Assembly (NCBI GenBank): GCA_016866815.1
Contig: VGKZ01000048.1
Location: forward strand, 1 to 8,325
Source: Candidatus Peregrinibacteria bacterium
GTDB taxonomy: Bacteria; Patescibacteriota; Gracilibacteria; Peribacterales; Peribacteraceae
DNA: 8,325 bases
Direction: 5' to 3'
The notes under the pieces are model-generated. The model was not told the origin of the DNA. It ran no database searches and saw only the letters and a program-made list of their open reading frames with translations. A program made the translations under genes and the position numbers. Every line of letters begins with the position of its first letter. The stretch's first letter is position 1. Below, piece by piece: positions 8,318-8,325 of this stretch.

Positions 8318-8325
8318 GTCGTGCT

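Overview
The window has roughly balanced base composition and reads as bacterial chromosome. Genes lie tightly packed on both strands, with one tRNA gene between them. TGA serves as an ordinary stop (at 2604, 3309 and 6517) and tryptophan is TGG, so the code is standard. Three things point to a cell wall type without a classical outer membrane, possibly a member of the Patescibacteria/CPR (Peribacteria- or Peregrinibacteria-like): a MacB/YknXYZ-type exporter split into several small genes, no TolC-like outer-membrane partner in view, and a large secreted enzyme with DUF11 repeats. This lineage call is inference from gene style and not proof.

Layout. (1) Positions 2-2569, plus strand: the 3' part of a gene for a vanadium-dependent haloperoxidase/PAP2-type enzyme. 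It is followed by two cysteine-bearing DUF11 (beta-sandwich) repeats and an unrecognised helical C-terminal region. The start lies outside the window. (2) Positions 2604-2879, minus strand: a small unrecognised gene with a good ribosome binding site, converging on the first gene. (3) Positions about 2980-3143: a non-coding patch of nested palindromes and inverted repeats, containing a core (CCTTCGACAAGCTCAGG) of a type that recurs between genes in many genomes. (4) Positions 3142-3227, minus strand: tRNA-Tyr(GTA) with encoded CCA, a long variable arm and a recognisable sigma-70-type promoter at 3242-3270. (5) Positions 8307 to 3309, minus strand: a four-gene exporter operon in the order membrane fusion protein, ABC ATPase, permease 1, permease 2. 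Gaps are 3 and 5 bases, and the last pair overlaps by one base.

How the genes work together. The four exporter proteins should form one tripartite-like ABC export machine of the MacB/YknXYZ mechanotransmission class. The ATPase is the cytoplasmic motor, the two FtsX/MacB-type permeases are probably a heterodimer, and the membrane-anchored adaptor stands outside the membrane. The substrate cannot be read from the sequence. The haloperoxidase is on the other strand, separated by the tRNA and repeat region, and nothing shows that the two systems are linked. The most unusual points are the haloperoxidase-DUF11-unknown-tail architecture, the helical insertion inside the adaptor hairpin, the two permease paralogues, and the palindrome cluster abutting the 3' end of the tRNA. 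I found no convincing wholly new system, mobile element or CRISPR array.
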